64,000 nt of DNA from Ensifer canadensis (lineage in GTDB: Bacteria > Pseudomonadota > Alphaproteobacteria > Rhizobiales > Rhizobiaceae): contig NZ_CP083374.1 of NCBI RefSeq assembly GCF_017488845.2, positions 62,001 through 126,000 on the forward strand, in the 5' to 3' direction. The notes below the pieces were generated by a model. That model was not told the origin of the DNA and ran no database searches. It was given only the letters and a program-made list of their open reading frames with translations. Each line of letters opens with the position of its first letter. The stretch's first letter is position 1. The translations under genes were made by a program, and so were the position numbers. Positions 17,168-26,140 of this stretch are shown in pieces.

Positions 17168-17624
17168 GGGACTGAATTCGTTTCAAGTCCGCCAGGGTCG
17201 CCTTTCGGTTGATGATCGTGCGCCCCCGCGCATCCTTCATTATGTAGCGGCCGTTATTGATCTCCTCGCTCATACCATCGGCATGGCGCACGCCGACCCT
17301 GGAAGCACCGCCGCCGGCACCCTTCGAATTGCCACGGGCGTTGCCGCCGCTCGAGTTGCCTTTTCCAGACCTGCCCCCTCCGTTTCCTCCGCCGTTACCA
17401 CCGCCATTTCCTCCACCACTTCCTCCGCCATTTCCTCCACCGTTACTACCGCCGCCGCCGCCGCCCCCACCATTGCCGTTATTCTCCCCGCTCTTGGCAA
17501 AAGCGGCCTGGGGAACAAGTTCCAGCAACGAGCCGGCAGGGCCGAGGGTATATGGAAGGGCTGTGGCGAACAGACAAACGGCTCCCGAACTGACTGCGGT
17601 AAGAAACTTCCGACGCGTAGGCAT
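17157..17624 (-). CDS. Exported glycine-rich protein B with Tat-like signal
   Basis: A 155-residue protein of unknown function. The N-terminus [19 protein letters not shown] has twin arginines with a following FL, like a Tat signal, and ends near QAAFAKSG. A long [17 protein letters not shown] tract with many GGGN units follows (about 45-100). The C-terminal 45 residues form a compact basic domain with [16 protein letters not shown] and [17 protein letters not shown], likely the functional part. The ATG at 17624 is preceded by TAGGAGATGTC; the longer frame to 17717 has no site. Its 3' end overlaps the response-regulator gene by 11 bases, so the two convergent transcripts could pair. Confidence 0.7.
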   Translation of the reverse strand: MPTRRKFLTAVSSGAVCLFATALPYTLGPAGSLLELVPQAAFAKSGENNGNGGGGGGGGSNGGGNGGGSGGGNGGGNGGGNGGGRSGKGNSSGGNARGNSKGAGGGASRVGVRHADGMSEEINNGRYIMKDARGRTIINRKATLADLKRIQSLIQ

Positions 17625-17819
17625 GACATCTCCTAAGTACAGAACTTTGCCCGGGCTTCGACAGGTTGTCGAGATTGGGCATGCTCTGCCAGACCGCAAT
17701 CCGGCGGTCGATAGCATGAGTTCAACCGAGACAACCGCCTCGACAAACCCCTGTAAATGAAAGCCCTGATCGCTGAAACGCGTTGGGCCAGGGCGCCGCG
17801 AACGACCCGTGGCAGGCTT

Positions 17820-18086
17820 TCAGTGCGGACCTTCGGCTTTGCCGGCACGGTCCACCTTCTCAATACAGGACATGAGCCGCATTTCAATATCGCGACACAG
17901 AACTTCAAACTCCCGGATCGCATCCTGCCGCGGATGCGTTTCTAGCTGTAGCCTGTGCAGTTCCGTGACCGCCAGGTTGTAGGCTTGGCAAAGGTCAAGA
18001 AGAGACTCCAGAACATGTGTCCTGGGCGCCAGTTCTTGCCCGAGCGTCGGAGAAAGAAGTCGGCTCAGAGAGTTCTTGATCCTCAT
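17820..18086 (-). CDS. Small hypothetical protein
   Basis: A possible 88-residue helical protein (MRIKNSLSRLL at the start, then long Leu/Glu/Arg helices and a charged end). It lies in an otherwise empty stretch between the glycine-rich gene and the GGDEF gene. The upstream sequence GTGTCACGAAA is a poor ribosome site and the frame stays open to 18350, so the start is uncertain. I recognise no family. The interval 17625-17819 shows nothing else. Confidence 0.35.
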   Translation of the reverse strand: MRIKNSLSRLLSPTLGQELAPRTHVLESLLDLCQAYNLAVTELHRLQLETHPRQDAIREFEVLCRDIEMRLMSCIEKVDRAGKAEGPH

Positions 18087-18397
18087 TTTCGTGACACCAG
18101 CCCAACATGCTGTCAGCGTGCGGAACAAGCGGGCCTGTGTCAAAGCGGACTGAAGTCGGATCAGGAGTAGGACCAAAGTCCGCCGGACGCGCTTTCTCGA
18201 CAGCGGAAGAACGGGTTTTCCCCGCGGCCGTCTTGAATTTGCACGCCGAGCGCGAATATTCAGGCGGCAGTTATGCCGTTTTGGTGCATTTCCCTGGTAC
18301 ATTCTATGCGGTGCATAAAGTTGTAGATACCTAGGAAAGGGAATATGCATAAAACCGCACTAGACCGATTATCGTCAGTGAATCGGGAGCTGGATGC

Positions 18398-19153
18398 ATG
18401 CAGAGAGAGTTACCATTCAACGGGCAGAGGGATTGGCGGATCGTGCGCTATGTCCTGGCCGGCATCGTTGGTTTCGCCGTACTCGCCCAGGTTCTGGTTT
18501 ATCTCAGCCTGGTCGCTCTCGTCGACCGGCCCTATGCGGCAGCGATGGTCGGCGCGGCCTTGATTTCCTTGCTGATGGGTGTGCCGCTGATCGTCGTCGC
18601 GGCCATGCAGTTTCGCCGGGCCCAGCGCCTCCGCAACCAGATCAACCACGTCGTTGCCCATGACGCCACGACCGGCTGCGTTACCGGCCGCGGGCTCGTC
18701 CAGCATGTTAATGGTCTCGAGCGCCGCCGTCAGCGCGGTGCCGAGGAGCTTCACGGGGCTCTCATCCATCTGCGGATCAACAATCTCGACGATGTCGGCG
18801 CCGCTTTCGGCCCGGAATGGAGTGATGAACTGCTCCAATTCGTCGCCTCCACCATCAGCACCTCGGTGCGGCGCGACGATGTCGTCGCGCGAACCGGTCC
18901 AGCGAGCTTCGACGTCCTGTTGGTGGGTGCGACCGAAGCTGATGCAGAGCAGGTTTGCACACGCCTGACGAAAGCGCTGACCTCGTCGCATTTCGCTGCC
19001 GACGGCAGCAAGGTCGATCTTGCCTTCAGCGTTGGCGGTGCGTTGTTCGACGGCAGCGTTGACCTGGAGCAGCTGCGCCGCACTGCCGCTTCCGAGGCCG
19101 TTGCTGTTGCGGCGACTCAGAGCGTCGGTTTTGTCCGCCTGCCCTCGGCTTGA
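18398..19153 (+). CDS. Inner-membrane protein with degenerate GGDEF domain
   Basis: A 251-residue protein with two N-terminal helices (about 20-42 and 46-69) and a cytoplasmic GGDEF-fold domain. The opening HDATTGCVTGRGL corresponds to D-x-LTGLxNRR. The active-site loop is GPASF (167-171) in place of GGDEF, and the two metal-binding aspartates of LDID are R126 and N128. It is therefore almost certainly not a diguanylate cyclase; a binding or sensing role is inferred. It lies immediately upstream of the adhesin secretion genes, on the same strand with a 356-base gap. LapD, the usual receptor of such systems, also has a degenerate GGDEF but carries an EAL domain and a periplasmic output domain, both missing here. 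Confidence 0.75.
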   Translation: MQRELPFNGQRDWRIVRYVLAGIVGFAVLAQVLVYLSLVALVDRPYAAAMVGAALISLLMGVPLIVVAAMQFRRAQRLRNQINHVVAHDATTGCVTGRGLVQHVNGLERRRQRGAEELHGALIHLRINNLDDVGAAFGPEWSDELLQFVASTISTSVRRDDVVARTGPASFDVLLVGATEADAEQVCTRLTKALTSSHFAADGSKVDLAFSVGGALFDGSVDLEQLRRTAASEAVAVAATQSVGFVRLPSA

Positions 19154-19509
19154 ATCAATGTGGGCGCTGGCGCTCACGTTAGGTGAAGATACAACCTTGC
19201 GCGCGGCGACTGAGATTCAGCGGCTGAATTCGCACCTGCATTGAGTTGTAGACGGCAACTTAGTCGCTCAAATCCTGAAGACGCGATGCGCGATCGGTTC
19301 TATTTCAATAGCTTAACGGATCCCGGCTTAAAGGGCGCGATTGTTCCATTTTTGCAACATGACCGTGCGAAAGGCTGGGATACTCTTGCACCACCCCAAA
19401 AGTGGTGGCCGCCTTTTATTACAGCTGTATTATTTAGCGATAAATTTCTGCAGTTGTAATGTGCGCTTGGATTTGCAAGCGTGACGTACTGATTGCGAGG
19501 GGGATAGTA
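19154..19509 (+). promoter_or_regulatory. Leader region of the adhesin secretion operon
   Basis: A 356-base gap with no convincing gene. It contains CACCAC-CCCAAAA-GTGGTG at 19389-19407, followed six bases later by TTTTATT, so it may be a weak terminator or attenuator for read-through from the GGDEF gene. AT-rich DNA between 19411 and 19455 could hold a promoter. A 72-codon open frame at 19241-19459 is noted but not accepted. Confidence 0.4.
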
Positions 19510-20955
19510 TTGAACGTGGGGAAAACCTTTAAGGGCGGGTTGTTTTCTATTCTGCTCGCGTCAACCGTGTTTGCGGGCGGTGCGGCCGATGCGATGACGC
19601 TCAGGGAAGCGCTTCAAATCGCGATGGAATCGAACCCGGAGATCGGGCAGTCGATGGAGAACCGCGAGGCGATCGAGTTCGAACTGCGGCAGGCCCGCGG
19701 TCTCTACCTGCCGAGCCTCGATGTGGAAGCTTCCACGGGCGTGCAACACCTCGAGGACGAAGCACGACGGCTCGGCTCCATCGAAAACGACCCGCTCTAT
19801 CCTTCCGATGTCGGTCTGACAGTCACTCAGAAGCTCTTTGACGGCGGTGGTCGTCGTGCCGAACTGGAGCGGCAGGCAGCACGCGTCGACAGCGCCTCCT
19901 TCCGTGTGCTGGAACGTTCCGAAACCATTGGGTTGCAGATCGTCCGCGAGTACTTCGAGTATATTCTTCAGCAGCAGATCGTGGCGGAGGCCCGCAAGAA
20001 CGTCGGCGTTCATCAGTCGATCCTATCGGATATCAGCTCGCTGATTTCAGGTGGAACGTTGACTGATGCGGATCGCCAACAGGCCAGTGAACGCCTGCTT
20101 TCCGCAAAGGCCCGCCTATTGGAAGCGGAGGAAGCGCTCGATACCGTCAAGATCAGCTTCAATCGCCTGGTGGGCCAGCCGCTTACCAAGCCGTCGATGC
20201 CGAAGTCGGTTGCGAACGTCTTGCCGAAAACGCTGGAGACGGCGATCGGCATCGCCCGCGGCAACAACCCGCGCATCAAGGCTGCCGATTCCGACATCAG
20301 TGTCGCGGACTCGCAGGTAAAGGCTGCGCGCTCGAGCATGTTTCCGGAGGTCTTTGCCGAAGGAAGCGTGCGCTCCGGAAACGATATCGACGGCGCGACC
20401 GGCAATTCCTGGGACGCGCAAGCGCGGATCGTCGCAAAATGGAATCTCTATCGTGGCGGCATAGACATCGCCAACGAGCAGGAACAGATGCGCCGGGCGA
20501 GCGAGCAGCGGCTGGTCTTCCACCAGGCGCATCGCGAGGTCGAGGAGGCCGTTCGCATTTCCTGGGAACGCCGCACGAGCCAGTATGACATTTCGCGCAC
20601 GCTGAATGCACAGGCCCAGATGAACGTGCAGATCGTCGAGTCCTATCGCGAGCAGCTCAAGGTCGGCCAGCGCTCGCTGCTCGACGTGCTGGGCGCGCAG
20701 AACGCACGTTTCAATGTCAGCGTCCTGGCGAAAACATCGCAATATGCAGCCTTGTTTGCCGAATATCGCCTGCTTGCCGCAACTGGCCAGCTCCTGGCGA
20801 CGATGCAGATCAAAGCACCGGCTCAATCCGAAGCCTATGCGCGCACCGAGTTCAATGTTCCGGACACGCCTGCTACGGAAACCTATCGCCGTGTTCCGTC
20901 GCGCCAGACGAACGATTTGCCGCTCGACTTGTTGGCGCCGATCCGGCAGAAATGA
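19510..20955 (+). CDS. TolC-family outer membrane protein of type I secretion
   Basis: Outer-membrane exit duct of about 481 residues, functionally equivalent to LapE. A signal peptide (GLFSILLASTVFAGGAADA) leads into two tandem OEP repeats of long helices and strands, with TLREALQIAMESNPEI and the second-half mirror near LETAIGIARGNNPRI. The GEQRSLLDVLGAQN-like stretch (VGQRSLLDVLGAQNA) is typical near the C-terminus. The TTG at 19510 is preceded by GAGGGGG at six bases; an in-frame ATG at 19459 has no such site. The next gene starts 27 bases on. Export of the giant adhesin is inferred from the cluster. Confidence 0.85.
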   Translation: MNVGKTFKGGLFSILLASTVFAGGAADAMTLREALQIAMESNPEIGQSMENREAIEFELRQARGLYLPSLDVEASTGVQHLEDEARRLGSIENDPLYPSDVGLTVTQKLFDGGGRRAELERQAARVDSASFRVLERSETIGLQIVREYFEYILQQQIVAEARKNVGVHQSILSDISSLISGGTLTDADRQQASERLLSAKARLLEAEEALDTVKISFNRLVGQPLTKPSMPKSVANVLPKTLETAIGIARGNNPRIKAADSDISVADSQVKAARSSMFPEVFAEGSVRSGNDIDGATGNSWDAQARIVAKWNLYRGGIDIANEQEQMRRASEQRLVFHQAHREVEEAVRISWERRTSQYDISRTLNAQAQMNVQIVESYREQLKVGQRSLLDVLGAQNARFNVSVLAKTSQYAALFAEYRLLAATGQLLATMQIKAPAQSEAYARTEFNVPDTPATETYRRVPSRQTNDLPLDLLAPIRQK

Positions 20956-20982
20956 TAGTCCTCGTGAGGGCGGACACAACCG

Positions 20983-23166
20983 GTGGTGATGCAAGCTATT
21001 GACAGGCATGCGCAGATTGGCCCGTCCTTGACTGGCTTTTCCGAGGCGTTCAAGGAGATTTGCGTCTTCTTGAACCGCCCCTCGTCAGACAGTGTGCTCT
21101 ATTCCGACGTGCCCTTCGACGCCCGGTCGCCGAGCGCCGAAGACGTTTCCCGCATAGCTGAGCGCGTTGGCCTGGAGACGGAGCTTGTTTCCACGCGGGC
21201 CCTTGCCAATCGCGATTTCGTGTTCCCGCTGCTGCTCGTCTTTCGCGATGGCAGCGCCACGGCGTTGTTGGAGGAGGCGCCGGACGGGACTCTCAGTCTT
21301 TCGAACAAATTGGCAAGGCCCGACGAGACGGCGGTGAAGCTGTCCGATCTGCAACTCGGCGGGCTCGCCTATGCCGCATCGTTCTCGGCGACCTATTTGA
21401 ACGCGGCTGCCGGCCGGGGTGTTGGCGAGGCGCGCAACATTGACCGCCGGCACTGGCTGACTTCGACGATCAAGCCCTTCTGGCAAGCCTATGTCCAGGT
21501 GGCGATCGCGACATTCTTCATCAACGTCCTGGCGCTCGCCGCGCCGCTGTTCACGATGAACGTGTACGATCGCATCCTGCCGAACAAGGCGATCGCGACG
21601 CTCTGGGTCCTGGCGCTGGGCATCAGCACCGCCATCCTTTTCGATTTCCTATTGAAGACCGTACGCGCGGCGCTGATCGACTACGCCGGCCGCAAGGCCG
21701 ATCTGAAACTCTCCTACATGCTATTCGAGAAGATTCTGCATGCAACCATGGCGTCGCGGCCGCCGTCCACCGGCGAGTATGCGAACCGGGCGATGCAGTA
21801 CGAATTCGTGCGGGAGTTTTTCACGTCGAATACGCTCAGCATGATCATCGACAGTCTTTTCGTCTTCGTCTTCATCGCCGCCATCTATGCGGTGGCAGGT
21901 TGGATCGCGCTCATTCCAGCGATTGCTTTTATCTTGAGCCTCATCATCGGCTACGTCGCGCAGTACAAGATCGGCAATCGCGTCGCCGCGGCATCCAACG
22001 AGTCCGCCCAGCGCCAGGCACTCCTGGTCGAAACGATCAGCGCGATCGAGACGGTGAAAACGCTGCATTCGGAAAAACAGCTGCTTCGCCGCTGGAACGA
22101 ATTGGCCAAGCATTCCTCGAACACGGCCGAGAAAATCAAGGAGATTTCCTCCTGGGCGTCGCACGCGACGCAGTTCGTGCAGCAGTTGGTGACGGTCTGC
22201 ATCGTCGTGGCCGGCGCCTATGAATTCACCGAAGGAAACATCTCCTCGGGCGCGATCATCGCCGCCAGCATGCTGGCCGGCCGCGCCGTCGCACCGCTCG
22301 GCCAGATTGCGATGACGCTGGCGCGACTGCGCCAGGCGCTTCTATCGCTGCGGATCCTGAATGCGGTGATGGAGCAGCCGGAGGATCGGCCCGATACGAT
22401 CGGTTTCGTTAATCGCGAGATCCGCAACGGCAGCATTACCTTCGCCAATCTCGACTTCGCCTACCCGGGGACCGACCACAAAGTGGTCAGCGGCATGAAC
22501 GTGGCGATCAAAGCGGGAGAGCGGGTGGGCATCATCGGCCGCATCGGTTCCGGCAAGACGACGATCGGCCGTCTGCTTGCCGGCCTCTACCCACCAAGCG
22601 CGGGGCGAATCCTGCTCGACGGCGTCGACATTCGCCAACTGCACCCCTCTGTCGTTCGCTCGGCGGTATCGTTCGTGTCGCAGAATTCTGATCTGTTCTC
22701 GGGCACGATCAAGGAAAACCTCCTGATGGCAAATCCGACCGCCAGCGATGAAGAAGTGGTGGCGGCAGCGAGGCTTGCCGGCGTGGACGAATTCGTCTCC
22801 CACCATCCGCGCGGCTATGACATGCCCGTAGGTGAACGCGGTTCTCAGCTTTCCGGCGGGCAACGCCAGGCGGTCGCCATCGCACGGCTGCTATTGCGCA
22901 AGCCGAAGGTCGTCTTCCTTGATGAACCCTCCGGGGCAATGGACCTTGCAAGCGAACGTGAGCTGATCAACAAGCTCTCCACCGTCTTCAGCAGCGATGT
23001 CACCCTTTTGATATCGACGCATCGCCATAGCATGCTGAGCCTCGTCGATCGGCTGCTGGTTCTTGACCGCGGGCGCGTCGTTGCCGATGGCCCGAAGGCT
23101 GAGGTCATCGAGCAGTTGCAAAGGCGGCCCGGTCCTGCTGGCCCAGTGGCCGGAGCCGGCCTATGA
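20983..23166 (+). CDS. Type I secretion ABC exporter with C39-like N-terminal domain (LapB type)
   Basis: Inner-membrane exporter of 727 residues. Residues 1 to about 140 form a C39-peptidase-like domain without a catalytic cysteine, used in RTX exporters for substrate binding. Six membrane helices follow (about 165-435). The ATPase domain has Walker A GRIGSGKTT, signature LSGGQRQAVAIARLL, Walker B VVFLDEPSGAMD and STHRHS. The start may be the GTG at 20983 or the ATG at 20989. The stop overlaps ATG codons, but those are out of frame with the next gene, whose start lies 60 bases on. It should energise export of the adhesin encoded at 26667. Confidence 0.9.
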   Translation: MVMQAIDRHAQIGPSLTGFSEAFKEICVFLNRPSSDSVLYSDVPFDARSPSAEDVSRIAERVGLETELVSTRALANRDFVFPLLLVFRDGSATALLEEAPDGTLSLSNKLARPDETAVKLSDLQLGGLAYAASFSATYLNAAAGRGVGEARNIDRRHWLTSTIKPFWQAYVQVAIATFFINVLALAAPLFTMNVYDRILPNKAIATLWVLALGISTAILFDFLLKTVRAALIDYAGRKADLKLSYMLFEKILHATMASRPPSTGEYANRAMQYEFVREFFTSNTLSMIIDSLFVFVFIAAIYAVAGWIALIPAIAFILSLIIGYVAQYKIGNRVAAASNESAQRQALLVETISAIETVKTLHSEKQLLRRWNELAKHSSNTAEKIKEISSWASHATQFVQQLVTVCIVVAGAYEFTEGNISSGAIIAASMLAGRAVAPLGQIAMTLARLRQALLSLRILNAVMEQPEDRPDTIGFVNREIRNGSITFANLDFAYPGTDHKVVSGMNVAIKAGERVGIIGRIGSGKTTIGRLLAGLYPPSAGRILLDGVDIRQLHPSVVRSAVSFVSQNSDLFSGTIKENLLMANPTASDEEVVAAARLAGVDEFVSHHPRGYDMPVGERGSQLSGGQRQAVAIARLLLRKPKVVFLDEPSGAMDLASERELINKLSTVFSSDVTLLISTHRHSMLSLVDRLLVLDRGRVVADGPKAEVIEQLQRRPGPAGPVAGAGL

Positions 23167-23226
23167 TGCACGCTTTCACAAAGATGACGAAAAGACGTCG
23201 GTTCGCAAATGGCGGGAGGGGTCAGC

Positions 23227-24507
23227 ATGACTGAGAAACCGCCGCTTGCCGCGCGCGCCGGGTTGCTTGTCATCGGCTTGCTGATCAGCTCTTTCGTCGC
23301 CTGGGCGGCGATCGCCGAGGTTGATGAGATCGCCCGCGGTGAAGGCAAGGTCATCCCCGTCTCGAAGACGCAGATTATCCAGTCGAGTGAACCCGGCATC
23401 GTGCGCGAGATCGCGGTACAGCCCGGACAGGTCGTTCGCCGCGGCGATCTGATCCTCCGGCTCGACGATACCGCGAGCGGCTCCTCCCTTGGCGAACTCG
23501 AGGCCAAGGGGCGATCGCTGCGCGCGCAAGTCGCGCGGCTCAAACTCGAGGAGACCGGGGCCTACGACGCAAAATACCAATGTCCTGAGGACATCACTAA
23601 GGTCGCGCCGGCCATATGCGCGAACGAGGAACAACTGCTTCAAGCCAAGGCCGGCAATTTCAACAACAAGCTGTCGGTCATGCAAGCGCGCGAAGGCCAG
23701 CGGCAGAAGGAGCTTGCCGAGGCGGCGGCCAATATCACCCGCCTGACAGAGAGCCTGCAGTTGACCGAGCAAGAACAGGAAATGCTCGCGCCGATGGTCA
23801 AGCGCAAGCTCGTCGCGCAAACCGAGGTGCTCAGGGTCGAGAAAGAGCTGACCGATACCCGGGGTCAGCTCGCCCTCTGGAAGGAGTCAGTCGGAAAGCT
23901 AGAGGCGGCGCTCAGGGAGGCAACCCTCCAGGTGACCGAATTGTCGCTGCAACTGAAGCAGGAGGCCCTGGCGGAAAAGACCGAGGCGCTTTCGCAACTT
24001 TCCGTTATCGAGGAAACCATCCGCGGCGCCAGCAGCCGGGTCGCCAACACCGACATTCGCTCACCAGTCGACGGCATCATCAATACGCTCGATGTCAACA
24101 CAGTCGGCGCCTATGTGACGCCCGGTGGGGTGATCGCCGGCGTCGTACCGACGTCGGAGATTCTGCTCGTCGAGGCACGGCTATCTCCAAGGGACGTTGC
24201 GTTCGTGCGCGCCGGCCAGCCGGCACTGATCAAGGTCTCGGCTTATGACTTCTCGATTTACGGTGGCCTCGGCGGTGTCGTTGAGACCATCAGCGCCGAC
24301 AGCCTGGTTGATCAGAACAATGGCGAAACCTACTATCTCGTGCGCGTCAAGACCGACACAGCCGCGCTGGTGAAGGATGGGCGCGAATATGCGATCATGC
24401 CCGGCATGATTGCGTCCGTGGATATCATGACCGGCAAGAAAACGATCCTTGCCTATCTGATGAAGCCGATCAACAAGGCGCGCGAGGAAGCTCTGCGGGA
24501 GCGCTGA
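23227..24507 (+). CDS. Type I secretion membrane fusion protein, HlyD family (LapC type)
   Basis: Periplasmic adaptor of 426 residues. One membrane helix (about 11-30) is followed by a lipoyl half (SKTQIIQSSEPGIVREIAV), a long coiled hairpin (about 85-275) with a short cysteine pair in KYQCPED and AICANEE, a second lipoyl half (IRSPVDGIINTL) and a beta-barrel ending in KPINKAREEALRER. The ATG at 23227 is preceded by GGGAGGGG; an ATG at 23209 is in frame but has no site. It is followed after two bases by the RHH-PAS gene, showing a single operon with the exporter and outer-membrane genes. Confidence 0.9.
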   Translation: MTEKPPLAARAGLLVIGLLISSFVAWAAIAEVDEIARGEGKVIPVSKTQIIQSSEPGIVREIAVQPGQVVRRGDLILRLDDTASGSSLGELEAKGRSLRAQVARLKLEETGAYDAKYQCPEDITKVAPAICANEEQLLQAKAGNFNNKLSVMQAREGQRQKELAEAAANITRLTESLQLTEQEQEMLAPMVKRKLVAQTEVLRVEKELTDTRGQLALWKESVGKLEAALREATLQVTELSLQLKQEALAEKTEALSQLSVIEETIRGASSRVANTDIRSPVDGIINTLDVNTVGAYVTPGGVIAGVVPTSEILLVEARLSPRDVAFVRAGQPALIKVSAYDFSIYGGLGGVVETISADSLVDQNNGETYYLVRVKTDTAALVKDGREYAIMPGMIASVDIMTGKKTILAYLMKPINKAREEALRER

Positions 24508-24509
24508 CG

Positions 24510-25118
24510 ATGAACGAGACGCCGCCTCCCCCGTCCGACGCGGACCTGAGCGCTCTGCGGTTCCGTGTCGTCACCGTCGGCGGTCAGCGCCGCGGGATCA
24601 AACTTGAGGAGATCTATTGGCAGAGCCTTGGCGAGCTTGCCGCGCGGCAAGGCCGTAAGCTCGCGGATATCGTTGCCGCCTGCGAAACAGAACTCGAGGG
24701 CGAAGGCAACCTGACGGCGCGGCTGCGCTTTATCGCCACCCGCTACCTGCGCGACGAACTCTCGTCGGCCAAGGAGCGCAGCAATCTGGCGGTGGTTGCA
24801 GGCCAGGTCCGCGCAAGTCCGTCGCCGGCCTTTGCGCTCACGGGGAACAAGCACATCATTGCCTATAACCCCGCCTTTCTCTCCTTCGTCCAGTCACGTG
24901 TCCTGCGCTCGCACCTGCCTCAACCCGCAAGGGGCTTGAAGCTCTCCTTCGACGTTCAGTTTGTCGATCTCGTGCACCGCCTCAAGGAGACCCCCGGCGA
25001 ACCGCAATCGGCCGGCTTCACCATCGGCGCGCAGGGACAGATCACGCGGGGCAAGTTTACCGCCGCCCTCGCTCCGCTCTCCGACCAGGACGTCATCATC
25101 GGCTTTATTCTGGCCTGA
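24510..25118 (+). CDS. RHH_4 ribbon-helix-helix protein with PAS-like C-terminal domain
   Basis: A 202-residue putative regulator. Residues about 18-60 match the RHH_4 pattern, with a basic strand (FRVVTVGGQRRGIKL) followed by YWQSLGELAARQGRKLADIVA helices. Residues about 105-202 look like a PAS fold: AFALTGNKHIIAYNPAFLSFV at the start and a final strand QDVIIGFILA. It starts two bases after the membrane fusion gene, so it is co-translated with the secretion machinery. It could be a ligand-responsive autorepressor of the operon or the adhesin; no target is visible. RHH_4 is itself a poorly characterised family, and DNA binding is inferred. Confidence 0.65.
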   Translation: MNETPPPPSDADLSALRFRVVTVGGQRRGIKLEEIYWQSLGELAARQGRKLADIVAACETELEGEGNLTARLRFIATRYLRDELSSAKERSNLAVVAGQVRASPSPAFALTGNKHIIAYNPAFLSFVQSRVLRSHLPQPARGLKLSFDVQFVDLVHRLKETPGEPQSAGFTIGAQGQITRGKFTAALAPLSDQDVIIGFILA

Positions 25119-25213
25119 TCCAATGCGACCGCCGCTGCGACAGCGTAGTTAAAATGGCGACCCTTTCGAGCGGTCACCCATTCGACGAAAGGCGTTGCGT
25201 TTGGAGATGAGGT

Positions 25214-26140
25214 TTAGCGAAGCGCGACACCCTCTCCGGGCATGACATCGGACAGAGGTGCGGCCGAAGCGACCTTGTCGCCGGTCGACCTGACGCCGTG
25301 GATCCAGGAGCGGTCGGCGCTGACCGAGAAGAGCGGCTGGTAGTTGGGCAGAGCACGGTCGGGCTTCACCTCGTCGCTCAAATTGTCGAGAATGAAGTGG
25401 CCCTGGCTCGTCGTGATCGCGAGCACCGCGTGATAGAGGTTGCGTCGGACATCGCGCAGAACGACGACCGACATGGCTTCCGGCGGCAGGCCGGCCGCCT
25501 TCAGAGCCGCCATCTTCAGGATGGCATAGTCTTCGCAGTCGCCCTTGCCGCGGGCGAGAATTTCGTCCGGCGTTGCCCAATAATCCTTGGAGCCGTAGTT
25601 CTCAGCGTCCGGCTGGTAGCGGACAAGCCGGTTCACCGTCCGGTTGATGCCGCTGATCTTCTGCCGGAAGGCGAGGCCGTTGGCGTTTTCGATCGCCCTG
25701 CCGAGGATGCCGCGAGCGGCACAACCACTCTCGTTGGCGCAGTGGTCGAAATCGGCTGCCGCGACCGCCGGAAAGACGGTTTTCCATTTGCGGGCCACGG
25801 GGATCGAAGAGACGCGGAAGGCGACGGAATGGAAAACGGCGGAGGGCGTCGACTGCGCCGGTGTTTGGCCACCGAGGTTGGTGCCTGCCGTCACCGCCAC
25901 TTTCTGCACCCGCTGCCGCTTGAGCCCTTCGGAGGCTTGCTTCGACCAGGTGCCGATTGCCTCAGTGGCGACGGCCGCCAGCGGACTCGCGAGGCTCAGC
26001 ATCTGCTGGAAGACGCCGGGCTGGAGCATGCCGGGCTGTCCGGCCTGCACAGAGGATATCGCTGAAAGCGATGCCAGGCCGATCGCAAACACCGAAGTCT
26101 TCAGGTATTTTTCGCAGTGCTTCCAGCTCTTCTTGTTCAT
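25214..26140 (-). CDS. lapG: Periplasmic LapG-type transglutaminase-like cysteine protease
   Basis: A 308-residue exported protease of the bacterial transglutaminase-like cysteine protease (BTLCP) family. A signal peptide (KTSVFAIGLASLSAISSVQA) precedes the catalytic domain. The triad is visible as C202 in GKGDCEDYAIL, H237 in YHAVLAI and D252 in FILDNL, with the spacing of LapG. The ATG at 26140 follows GAGAGACACGGCG; an ATG at 26161 is in frame. LapG cleaves the N-terminal retention region of LapA adhesins to release them from the cell. Here it is divergent from the adhesin gene and convergent with the secretion operon. The extra 60 residues between signal and domain are unusual. Confidence 0.83.
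   Translation of the reverse strand: MNKKSWKHCEKYLKTSVFAIGLASLSAISSVQAGQPGMLQPGVFQQMLSLASPLAAVATEAIGTWSKQASEGLKRQRVQKVAVTAGTNLGGQTPAQSTPSAVFHSVAFRVSSIPVARKWKTVFPAVAAADFDHCANESGCAARGILGRAIENANGLAFRQKISGINRTVNRLVRYQPDAENYGSKDYWATPDEILARGKGDCEDYAILKMAALKAAGLPPEAMSVVVLRDVRRNLYHAVLAITTSQGHFILDNLSDEVKPDRALPNYQPLFSVSADRSWIHGVRSTGDKVASAAPLSDVMPGEGVALR

Noticed and set aside
19241..19459. 72-codon frame between the GGDEF gene and the outer membrane protein
   Set aside because: No family resemblance and no ribosome site; it covers a hairpin and ends where the ATG-start version of the next gene would begin.
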